A DNA stretch of 64,000 nucleotides from Effrenium voratum (taxonomy: Eukaryota > Sar > Dinophyceae > Suessiales > Symbiodiniaceae): positions 222,001 to 286,000 of the forward strand of contig CAUJNA010002891.1 of the NCBI GenBank assembly GCA_963377175.1, given 5' to 3'. Below are positions 33,290-44,500 of this stretch, one piece after another. Below the pieces are notes generated by a model. It was not told the origin of the DNA. It made no database searches and worked only from the letters and a program-made list of their open reading frames with translations. Positions within the stretch are counted from its first letter, which is position 1. The number at the start of each line of letters is the position of its first letter. Both the position numbers and the translations under genes were made by a program.

Positions 33290-35250
33290 CCCCGGTTAAT
33301 GAAACAAACTCGCCACTGCAGCTATCGCAACTTGCGACGCTGCGCCGGCCTTTGTGTCTTCAGCAGCAAGATTTTCCGGGTTGACAAGGGAGGTTTGCTC
33401 GAGCTTTGTGCAAGGCACAGGATGTGGTTCTGCTTGGGAGCTGCAAGTATTTTGTAGGTTGCATCTATTGGGATTGAAGTGAGTTGGAAAAGCTGCCCAA
33501 TAAATGTCTCGCCTAACTGCCAGATGTGACCAACGGTTGCTTTGTTGTTCAATGCCGTTGTTGGCCATGCATGTTTTTTTGGCATCCAACCTGAAGCAAT
33601 AACTTGTGCGCAGGAACAGTTGCATACCCATGTGGCAACTACAAGCCATAAGCAAGTTTCCCTGAGCATACCGCCTTTTCAGCTTTCATGCGTTTTGTTT
33701 TTTTTGTTTGGCAGCCAGTCTACGCCCCTCAGGCTGTTTGGTGTTTCCCGCTTGGGGGCGAAGTTTGGGTTGAATGGTCAGCAACCACATGCATGGGATT
33801 CAGATTGGCATGCGATGCGTGCTGTGGACTTGGCTAAGACCAGCCTGATGCTGGCACACACACACAAGGAGTCTAGTCCAACAGTACCATAGCCAAGATG
33901 TGTTTGTTGTTTCCAACTCAAGTCTGCAGCATATTGTTGATGTTTGTCTCACTGCCCTTTTGCGTTGCACGCTTTTCACGCGTCCAGAAGGTTCCTAGGA
34001 TGCAGGGCAGGGCGTATTTCAATCATGGAACGCGACCGCTTCAATCGACTTGACTTAACCTTTGCCAGACCCAGCTGATGCTGTTTGCGCCCTGACGTGG
34101 GCAAGCAACCAACGCAAGGCAAAACGAACTAAAGGGTACATGATACGAGCCAAGCCAAACCGAACCAAGCCAAACATGAACAGGTTTTTCCTGTTTGCCC
34201 CCTGTTTTGTTCACTGGCCTGCCCCCAATGGCTGCCTTGCAGCCGCTGGGAGTTTGGCAGCCGCTGCCCCAACGACATATCCAACGCTCGGATGGCTTTC
34301 GCGCCGGCCACAGCGGCGGGTTTTCGACCCCCATGGCCCGGCAGCTCGGCCGCCGCGAAGCCAATTCTTCCACATCCATGGCTATACGTAGAAACAAGGC
34401 CCGGGCGGCTTTCCAGCCGAAGAAAATCCGGCCACTGTGGGACAGGAACGCCAGCACGGGTGCAGTTCCCATCCCTGGTGTTGTGCCATGGTTGCGGAAG
34501 CTGGGTTTGAGGCGCACTTTTAGTCATACCAAAGGGTGAGACGAGATGCTCAAACAAGCATTTGAGCAGAAACAAGGGCGCAAATGAAGATACAGGAAGT
34601 TGCAGGAACAGTTGACCTCCACAAGGAATGGAAGGTTCACAGGGTATGCTCAGGTACTCCTTCGCCCTTCCGCTGAGCTTGGCTGCTGGCCGTGCAGGTG
34701 TCAGACCGCGGGTCACACGGCGCATGTTGCATGGCCAAATCTCCGGGGGAGGCGGTACACCGCATGGCTTCGGGAAGCTGACCGTTTGGGAGGTTCCGGA
34801 ATCCTGGGACGGTCCCTTGCAGGCAACCAGGACCCCAAAGACCTGCATGATGGTTTGGTCCGTTGCTGGCCAATTGGCTTGCAGCAGGTGTTGTGGGAGG
34901 TGCAAGGGGTCGGTTTCAAAGATTCAGGTGGCACATTTGGTGTGTGTGAAGATGCCATGTAGCCTCACTGGTGGTTGCATGCCTGCGCTCCTTGACTGTT
35001 CTTTCAGCTAAGGTTTGGATCGCTTGCAGATCTCACGGCATCCTTGGTGGAGGCCAGCTTGGCACAGCACTCCATCCTTTCAGACTCCATCAACCTCAGT
35101 CGTTTGCAGCCTGAGACCCTTTCTACCGATTGTTCTTTACTGCCCTTGCTGTCCGCATCCCTTCTTCGCCTTTGTATCAAGTCCTCCCTTGCAGATGAAC
35201 AGGGAACCCAATAAGAGGACCCCCGCAAGGGAAATGTCTCTACACATAAC
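33290..35250. other. Upstream of SecA exons; no assigned exon
   Basis: 34250-34480 and 34680-34830 are GC-richer and open in more than one frame on both strands, so coding is possible but no frame is preferred. 35020-35100 reads FGSLADLTASLVEASLAQHS in one plus frame. The SecA start codon and any plastid-targeting leader should lie here or further left; none could be fixed. Confidence 0.25.
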
Positions 35251-35254
35251 AGAT

Positions 35255-35373
35255 CCCCCAGTAGTGCCCTTTTCCCCCCTTTCTTGGGGGGAGGGTTCTA
35301 CTAAAATACGCTACAGAAAAAAATCGGGTACCCTTATTCTAACCTCTCTACTGTCTCTACTGGAGGACCTAGA
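35255..35373. repeat. Dispersed repeat A, copy 1
   Basis: This matches 61825-61931. Shared blocks: CCCCCAGTAGT, CCCTTTT, GGGGGAGGGTT, CTACTAAAATA, GGGTACCCTTATTCTA and TACTGGAGGACCTAGA. Unknown non-coding repeat, found in or near introns both times. Confidence 0.85.
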
Positions 35374-35434
35374 AATGATAGATCCTTGTTCCCCAAAGGA
35401 TTTGTCCGACTGAGTTGGGGTCCCTTGCCCAGAG

Positions 35435-35516
35435 GCCCCAGAGGAGCAGACGCGGCGCCGCCTGGCGCAGCGCTTGCATGAGGTGAACGCCTGGGAGCCG
35501 AGCCTGGAGAAGTGCG
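35435..35516 (+). CDS. secA: SecA exon: N-terminal helix
   Basis: Encodes [20 protein letters not shown] then EPSLEKC plus one base, aligning with the family's xxxVxxINALEPEFE helix. It could start at 35433 if the first AG is used. Donor GCGCCA (GC). Confidence 0.7.
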
Positions 35517-38500
35517 GCGCCAATGCAGCAAGTGGTTTTTTTTTGGGGGGTTTTGGGTCGTACTGAATGGGATGTCAAAGAAATAATCAGGTATCCCCTT
35601 GTCTGGTGGTTTTGATTGGTGGTTTGGATTTGGACCCCTGGATCTTGTAGAAGGTACATGGGGAACCCTTCCTGAACCAGCAAGCCACCAATCCAAACCA
35701 TCAATTAGAGGGAAGCTGAAATAATTCTAGTAAACACAATGGAAACCATAGTGCGTGGTCATTTGCCAAAAGCCTTGACTTGTTTTATGCGTTGGAAGAA
35801 CAGCCGGCTTGACATTGGTTCCGAAGGAGGGCTTAAAAGGAACTTGTGGGTCAGGCGACCCTGTGATGTCCCCAACAGACCCACCAACCGTTCCACACGT
35901 TGCATTGGACGCAAAAAAAAATGCAAATTCATACATCTACTTGCAGAAGCACATTGCAGAAAGGTTGGAAACATGAAACAGACCATGGATTCCTTGAGGG
36001 GAAAGGCTAATTTTAAATTGACAGGGAGCTGCTAGGCAGTCGAGTTGGGCAACGTTGAACTGTTCGATACTTTTGGTTGCTAGGTGTTCGCAAAATTTGA
36101 GGCCCCTAGTTCGAACATTTTCGGCCAGTCAACTCAGGCGAGAGAGAAAGAGCAAGAAGTTGCCGTCCGCAGTCCCGCTTCTTTCTTTGAGCAGTTTTTC
36201 TTCGGGAGCCACTTGTTTTGGATGTTTGCATCTGTGGAGTGGCTAATATTAGCGGCTATATGTCATTTGGCTTTGACTTTGGGATCCAACTGTGCGTTTG
36301 AGCTGACACGATTTCTTGAATAGTGGTTCTATGTGTTTGAGTTTGCGAGGCCCGGTGTTAAGCCTAAGCATTTAGAACCCATCAAAGTAAAGCACTATGT
36401 GTGCCTCTTGTACCGTTCGACATGTTGGCTGCTGACTTGGCTGGCAACCCATACACCCGGTTGCCCCGAAAGCTGTGCAAGAAGTGTTTTCGGGAAGTTG
36501 GCCACAGTTTGAATAGGCACGGCGAGCCAGTCTCAAGGGCCAATACCATGTCCCCTGAGTTCTACCCCAATGCACTGGAGCCATGTCTCCACCATAATTC
36601 GGGTACACAGTATACTCGATTGTTGTGGGGGGCTGTTAGGGATGCACCCTGCGGGCTTCATGACAGCTTGATTGACGGTTACCTAGGCGATGCTGAGCTG
36701 GCCTCGCATGCCACTTCACTGGCCGCCAGGGCGAGGAGCGGAGAGGCCAGGCCCCACACCCGGTCAGCTTCCATTGAATTGTTCGGGCAGGTCGGCAGGT
36801 GGCTTTTCTTGGCATAAGGATCCATGTGCAATGCTTGGAGTGAACAGGCCCAGTGTTCTGTTTGGACATGTTTGGACCCCTTCCGTGGTGGCAACGTGGC
36901 TAGGCCGCAGGCCAAATTCAAGCTCAAATCGTGCCGTACATCATTCAGGAACCGTCCCTTCGTTAAGAAGGTTGCACAAGCTATTGAGATCTCAGCCGAA
37001 GGCATTGCGCTCTTGAATATCTACCAAAAAGCATGCGTGTCAAGACAGTTGTTGAGTTCTCTTCTTTTTACGTCTAGCCGATTACAACCACTGCATGAAA
37101 TGTTTCCAAGCAACTTGCAAGTCTGACTGAACAAACCAAAGCGGGTGCAAAGCACAAGCCCTCAAACACCTGGGCAGGTCAGAGAATGGCTCCAAGAAAC
37201 CAGGCGCCCTTCCTACATCGCTCGCTTCCCCGCCGAAGCGCCGCATGGTCCCAAGCCGAGCCGTCAAGTCGAGGCGCTGGAGGAGTTGCTGCCGGAGGCC
37301 TTTGCTTTGGTACGGGAGGCCTCCAAGCGGAGCTTGGGCCAGCGCCACTACGACGTGCAGATCCTGGGCGCCTCGGAGAAGGGGCCTTCGCAGGGGTTTT
37401 CGGACCAATATGCCCTTTGTATATTCTGGCTTTCCACTAGCCCTCGTGTCGTGCGCACTAACCCCTGGATGGTTCGCAGAAGTTCGTGCCACCATTCCCT
37501 TCTGCCGCAAAGTTCGTAACCGGCCGCCTTTGCCGCGCAGCCCAGTACCCTCACGCGGTTTCCCCTATCTGAATTGCCTTCAAATCGTGCAACAAAGAAT
37601 GCTGCTTTTGCAGGCTTAGCGTGACAGGCGAATGTGCCAGGAGTGAAAGTTGTTGCGACAGATCAGCTGGTGCATTGGCTCACTGTGCGAGTAGACAATG
37701 TGAAGATTGGAAGAAAATGTCTGAAAGGCCAGTGGCCTGCCCCTTTCCGCAGGCTCAGAGCCTGGCAGAGCTGCCAGAATGTGACATGGGTGGGCGGCTA
37801 AAATGCGGGGCTTGCAATTGACTCCTGCTACTAACTCCGGGGTAAAAAAGGGACCGCTGAACAAAAATTATAGGCAAACATGCTGCGTGCTCTCAAGAAA
37901 GTGCAGGTGGCATGGTTCTCCACGAGGGCAAGGTGGCAGAAATGGCAACCGGAGAGGGAAAAACGCTGGTGGCTATCCTCCCGGCCTTCCTCAATGCCCT
38001 CGCAGGCCGGTTTTGGATCGGGACCATGCCCGGGTGAAAGTAGATAGCGCACTTGCATTTCTGTCGTCAAGCATATAAAGCAGATGACACCAACATGGGG
38101 GGGAAATTGTGCCATCAAGTTGCACTCAAATTTCAATCTGTTGTTTCTGGAGAGTGCATGCGTATGTGTGCAGCCAATGAGAGGATGACTGGCGGGCTCT
38201 CTCAAACGCCCATTGCTTTTCGGGAACAACTGCACACTCCTGCGGCATTCCCCATCCATGGGCGCCTGGCAGGATCTGGCCCCGTTTATGGCCAGGTGGT
38301 GTGCTCTTGCGCAGTGCTCCGCTTGGGATTTGGCAATAGGATGCAAAGCCCTGGAGGCCAAAGAATCAGTACCGAACAAAATTTGTGATTTCCCATCGGA
38401 AGTGGTTTGAGTTTGTTTCCGTATCTGTTTTTGGCGTAATTAGTATTGGTTCTAAAAAAGTTGGTTCAGTATGGGCAACATCTAATTTAGTATTGGAGAT

Positions 38501-41500
38501 TTGGGGGTCGGGAAAATCATCATTCAGTGGTAGGGTGTGTTTTGTTTTCTGTAATTAATGGTGAAGAGATGAAGCAGTTTTGACCACGGCACAAGATACC
38601 ATGTTACCACGAAGGGCGGCCAAAGCCTGGTGACAGCTGATCTTGAGGTGGGGGCGTGCATGTGGTGACCACCAACGACTACCTGGCGCGGCGCGATGCT
38701 GATGCTCGGCATGGGACCGCAGCCGGGGTGGAAAGCTTGGTTTTCGGGCTGTGCTGCATGGAATGCAACAGCTGGTCCACCATGGGTACGTTTGCCTTGG
38801 TCCTTCCGTACAAAAGGTAAGCCCTCTCAAATCTCAAAAGCAGATAGGGACCAAACTGTCTCAGGACGTTCTAAACCCAAGGGACCCATTGTAGTGACAC
38901 ATGTAGTCATGATGTTGTCTTCAGATTCATCCGGCTAATCACAGGTATGGGATGGCCCGCCTTGGAACTTGCATCAGATGATGCCACGATGGGCCGCCAC
39001 AAGGGTGTTTAATGCCTGTTCAACTTCCGGATTCGCAGAGGTGCCTTCCAACAACTTGTGGGCCTTGCTATGCGCAGCGCGGTGGTTGCGTGCTGATTGC
39101 TTGCACCAAGGCACTCGAACGATCCGCGTGCACAGACTCACCATGCCGAGGCCTGGGCCGGGCGGCCTCTGAGATTCTTGGGCCTCACAGTGGGCGCTCG
39201 GAGCTCAGACTTGGCCGCGCCACCCTCGATGATGTGCGTTGGACAGGGCAGAGGGGGTCCAAGCTCCAACTCGACCTTTGAAAGGTTGAGGTAGATTCTG
39301 TTCAGTAGGAGAATGCTTAAAGGGGAAATGTAGAGAACCCGTGGTACCTGGGTTGGAGAGTTTTGTGTTGAAGGGCCCCTTCTTGTGCTTCCGCGGCGAC
39401 ATGGGAGGGGAATTGCCCCTGAAAGGGACAGCTTCGGCTGCGCCCAGCCATTGCGTGATGCAATTCTGCAAGCCATCCAAATGGAGTTCTGCCTGTGATA
39501 TGCATGTGGCATGCGCGTTTGCTTGTGCAATATAAGGCTTGTGGGGTAGGGTCAATACGGGTGTGGCTCAAAATTAAAGAGCCAGGGTTAGGCATGTTTT
39601 AGTCTTGGGTTCCATCTACCAAGGTGCCATTTTGGTACCCTTTTCTTGATCCACAGCCATATGGGTCCATGCCAGGTGGAAAGGCGGGAAGGCGGGTCCA
39701 AGGTGGTGCAGTCAGAGATGTCCTCCGCGGAGAAGCGGGAGGCCTACGGCTGCGACGTGACCTATGTGACGAACCAGCAGCTGGGCGCCTGGGCGCCTTT
39801 AAGGCTGCATCCTCACCCTTGGGCGTGGCACTTGGACAGGTTTTTGGTTCATGATGTTCGTCATGTTGCCCTTTAGGCCGGGGTCTTGAAGCACGGGCTC
39901 CAGGCGTGGACCAGCTAAAGTTAGTTTGAAGCTCCTCGATGGTTTTGTTTGGCCTGTTGCCTTTAGGCAGCGGCCTGTTGCCAGAATCTTCACTGACTGG
40001 GCTGCTTTGGACTCCCGAAGCGCCCAGGCTTCGACTACTTGCGGGATCAGATGGCCAAGTTGCCTTCTGAACTCAGGAGCGGGTTGCCATTTTCCTGCTC
40101 GCACCAAGCCCAAGCATCGGATCCATGCCTTTTGGGAGCATTGGGAGCTTCATTCCACTGAACCAGCAATGCGCAGCTTGACATCCTTTGACGGCATATC
40201 GCGCTGGCTTTCTCGAGGCTGCGGGAAACAGAGCCTTTTGGCTGCGCGATTGTCGATGAGGCAGACTCTGCACCTTGGCCATATCACCATGAGTCAATGA
40301 TGTTATGAGGTCTTGGCAATTGCTGAGTGACTCCTTTCCCATCGCTGGGCTGCCCCTTCCAAACACGAGTTTCGTGTGCATCTCATTGTTTGGTACATGC
40401 TGGTCCATGAATCATGTGCATCGGCCTGAATGCTGGTTGGCTTCTGACCAATGTTGTTTGCTCGTACTGAGGTCCTGATTGACGAGGGCCGGACACCACT
40501 TGTTGTGTCAGCACAAGCGGAGGTTCCCTCGGAGAAGTACACAACTGCCTTGCAGATTGCCGCTACTCTGGAAAGGGATGTCGACTACACGGTGCTGGAA
40601 AAAGCCCCTTTGGCCAAGAGAATCAGTCTGACAGACCTGTCAATAACAGCAACGCAAGGGTTGCAGAATCGAGGGGGGGATTGTTCACTTTATGATCCTC
40701 CCCTTACGTGACGATGTAATCCTTTGGAAGGCCTTTCAGTTTTATCACAGGAGCGGGCAATCCCCACACCTTCCTGCTGTTGAAAGATGCCAAGCAGCCA
40801 TTGACTTTTTGGGTGACCAGGTCAGCAACCATCCAGACTTGGCGCATTCAGGAGAAGACCTGTATACTTACAGAGCGGGGAGAGCTCAAGACCAGCGATC
40901 AGTTGAAGAAGGAAGACCTCTTTGATCCCCAGGAGCACGAGACTGGGCAGTCCAAAAAGTCGGGCCATAGTTCACTTTTCCTAGTTGTAGTGTCCGTTGG
41001 TCAGCGTGGGCTTGTAAACTCTGCTTTTCTGGTTGCTAGCCTTACTGACTACTGACAGGCTAAAAAGCTTGAAAACAGTGTGCACGTGTCCTCCCCAGCA
41101 TTAGACAGCCCCGTGTTTCAGAGCAGCATCAGAGGCTCAACTGAAATACCGCTTGCATCCGCTTGCATTCCTTGCCTCGTAAGCAGACTCTATGCAGGAC
41201 CCATGGGCACCTTTCATCGTGAACTCGCTGCTGCTCGGCCAACATTGGCATTTCGGAGGATGTTGCGGGGATTAGGCTTGGAGGTCTTTGGCAACAGGTG
41301 CATGCCGAGAAGGTCTTATGCCCAAGGTTGTGAGTTCGTTTGTTTGGCTTGATATACTGTTTACACAGTAAGTCACTTGGAACCGATTTCTGCAGCAATG
41401 GCCGCCAAAGAATGGGCCAAGTAAAGTGCTCTCTGTTGCAACGCGGCAACTGCGTGTGCGCTTCGCAGCATAGAGCGCCGGCGCTCCTTGCAAGCAACTC

Positions 41501-44500
41501 ATGCAACCTTCAAGGCTGCCGAACCAATTGTCAGAACGTCCGCGGCGCTGCGCGAGCAACTCATGCAACCTTCAAGGCTGCCGAACCAATTGTCAGAACG
41601 TCCGCGGCGCTGCGCGAGCAACTCATGCAACCTTCAAGGCTGCCGAACCAATTGTCAGAACGTCCGCGGCGCTGCGCGAGCAACTCATGCAACCTTCAAG
41701 GCTGCCGAAGCAATTGTCAGAACGTCCGCGGCGCTGCGCGAGCAACTCATGCAACCTTCAAGGCTGCCGAACCAATTGTCAGAACGTCCGCGGCGCTGCG
41801 CGAGCAACTCATGCAACCTTCAAGGCTGCCGAACCAATTGTCAGAACGTCCGCGGCGCTGCGCGAGCAACTCATGCAACCTTCAAGGCTGCCGAACCAAT
41901 TGTCAGAACGTCCGCGGCGCTGCGCGAGCAACTCATGCAACCTTCAAGGCTGCCGAACCAATTGTCAGAACGTCCGCGGCGCTGCGCGAGCAACTCATGC
42001 AACCTTCAAGGCTGCCGAACCAATTGTCAGAACGTCCGCGGCGCTGCGCGAGCAACTCATGCAACCTTCAAGGCTGCCGAACCAATTGTCAGAACGTCCG
42101 CGGCGCTGCGCGAGCAACTCATGCAACCTTCAAGGCTGCCGAACCAATTGTCAGAACGTCCGCGGCGCTGCGCGAGCAACTCATGCAACCTTCAAGGCGC
42201 CGAGTCAGAACGTCCGCGGCGCTGCGCGAGCAACTCATGCAACCTTCAAGGCTGAACCAATTGTCAGAACGTCCGCGGCGCTGCGCGAGCAACTCATGCA
42301 ACCTTCAAGGCTGCCGAACCAATTGTCAGAACGTCCGCGGCGCTGCGCGAGCAACTCATGCAACCTTCAAGGCTGCCGAACCAAAGAACGTCCGCGGCGT
42401 CTGCGCTGCGCGAGCAACTCATGCAACCTTCAAGGCTGCCGAACCAATTGTCAGAACGTCCGCGGCGCTGCGCGAGCAACTCATGCAACCTTCAAGTCAA
42501 CAGCGTTGTCGAACCAATTGTCAGAACGTCCGCGGCGCTGCGCGAGCAACTCGTGCAACCTTCAAGGCTGCCGAACCAATTGTCAGAACGTCCGCGGCGC
42601 TGCGCGAGCAACTCGTGCAACCTTCAAGCCTGCCGAACCAATTGTCAGAACGTCCGCGGCTCTGCGCGAGCAACTCATGCAACCTTCAAGGCTGCCGAAC
42701 CAATTGTCAGAACGTCCGCGGCGCTGCGCGAGCAACTCGTGCAACCTTCAAGGCTGCCGAACCTTAATTGTCAGAACGTCCGCGGCGCTGCGCGAGCAAC
42801 TCATGCAGGCGCTGCGCGAGCAACTCATGCAACCTTCAAGGCTGCCGAACCAATTGTCAGAACGTCCGCGGCGCTGCGCGAACCAGACATCACTGTGTTT
42901 TTTTTTTTTTGACAACCGCAATCGTCAATGGACTAAGGACTGCCAAGGAACTGTACCTGCGGGAGCGCCCATTGCTCAGAGTGAGATCCCGACGGCATTC
43001 TGTGAAGTTGTTTTCTGCATATTGGTCTTGAAGGCCAGCCAACGCGTTTGTTTCTTTGCTCTTGATTCGCGCTCTTTACTACATTCCTTCAACAGTCAGA
43101 TTGCTTTCCAGGGGGCTCTAGTCAGGTTTCATGTTGGTGAGCGGGAGGGTAGGTACGCACGTGCATGCACTGATGTTCGTTGATTCTGCACTGCACGTCA
43201 AACAATGGCAATGTGTTCCATGTGCATTGCGCGCAGAGGTCAGTACATTGTCCGTGATGGCAAGGCACGGGCTTGTGTGCAATGATGGGACGCCGTGCCT
43301 TGGCAATCCCCCGCAGTCATGTTATTTTGCAATCACGTGCCAGGGCAGGAATGGAACGAGCTAGTTGCCCTTCTTGCAACTCATGTGGAACCCTCTTCCA
43401 GTCCGACTCCATCTTATTCGCTCGCTTTGCTTGAGCCGTCTAAACTTGGACGTCGCAGCCATTGGCTGAGAAACAGAGCTTTGTCACACATCAACGTGTG
43501 GTGGCCAGCAGCGGCCTGAATGGTCAGCAGCCAGGGCAAGCAAGCTACCTGTCTAACCGACATTCAACCAACCGACATGAGGAAGTCACACAATGTACAT
43601 GATATAGCAGCAGCAGAGCTGCGTGGCGCTGCGCAACCCTAAAATGCCAAGCACAAAGCCTGCGATTGCCATTTGCGTCACCCGTGTGAAGACAACGCCC
43701 GAGGCTAGGCGCCCTAGGACCCGCTTGTCGCCATGGAGAGAAGGCTTGCGCCATCACGAGTGCTGGAGAAGATTGACCTGGGCTTGGGGAAGGTGCTTGA
43801 CTTGGTTTGCGCTGGGCGAGCACGCCTGGGAAGAAAAGCGTGAGGTTATAGTATACTGGGGAGACTGGGGAGAATGAAATCATTCTCGCGGGATTGAGGT
43901 GCTGCCACTTGTGCACCCAGAGCACTCGGCAAGTGGGCTGATCAATCACAGACAACTTATGCTACTACCTTGTTACCCAACATGTTGAAAGCCCGGCAGA
44001 CGCTGCCGAGTGCTTTGAAGTACTCGCCCCATGGATGTATGTTGGCACAGGTTTGGCATGGGCTTGACCCCAACTCACGTGTTTGGCTAGTTGGTGGTTG
44101 GTCGGTCGGGTGATGGGTGAATTTCGGAAGGTAGGAGGTGGCTTGATGTGTTCAAACAAAGGCCTGGCCGCATGTGCTGAGCCTTCTTGGTCAGTTGTGT
44201 CTGACAAATGGGAAAGGCGCATGATTCTGTTGCCTAGCCCTGTCACCGGCTTAGCCGCTGCCGAACAGCCCGAAAAACCAAAGCACACCTGGCATTCTGC
44301 TAACAATACAAAAAGCCAACCTCGCGAAAGCTAATCCTCAATTCTCCACTGGCCAAACAGCCACCACAAATCAGGCTATATCAGTCCGAAACTCCCCTTC
44401 CCCCCGACCAAGCTCCAAGACTGCAAGAGCCCTGCCAAAAACCAGCTCAATAACCTCGCGCTTCCCCCCTGTCTTCCCCTCACTTGGATGGTCCGGAACT

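Noticed and set aside
34129..34905. 258-codon minus-strand frame
   Set aside because: The region is GC-rich and open in several frames on both strands. The composition is not exon-like over its length and no motif is seen.
36401..36817. 138-codon plus-strand frame overlapping a SecA exon
   Set aside because: Only the 44-nt segment at 36687-36730 joins with SecA, and in the same frame. The rest has no family signal, so the long frame was not called as a gene.
41495..42885. CRISPR-like array
   Set aside because: Units are directly adjacent with no variable spacers and sit in a eukaryotic intron; there are no cas genes.
41340..43183. Plus-strand frames of 475, 255 and 560 codons with 62-residue repeats
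   Set aside because: All three frames are open because the 62-bp unit has no stop. The array lies in an intron fixed by SecA junctions on both sides.
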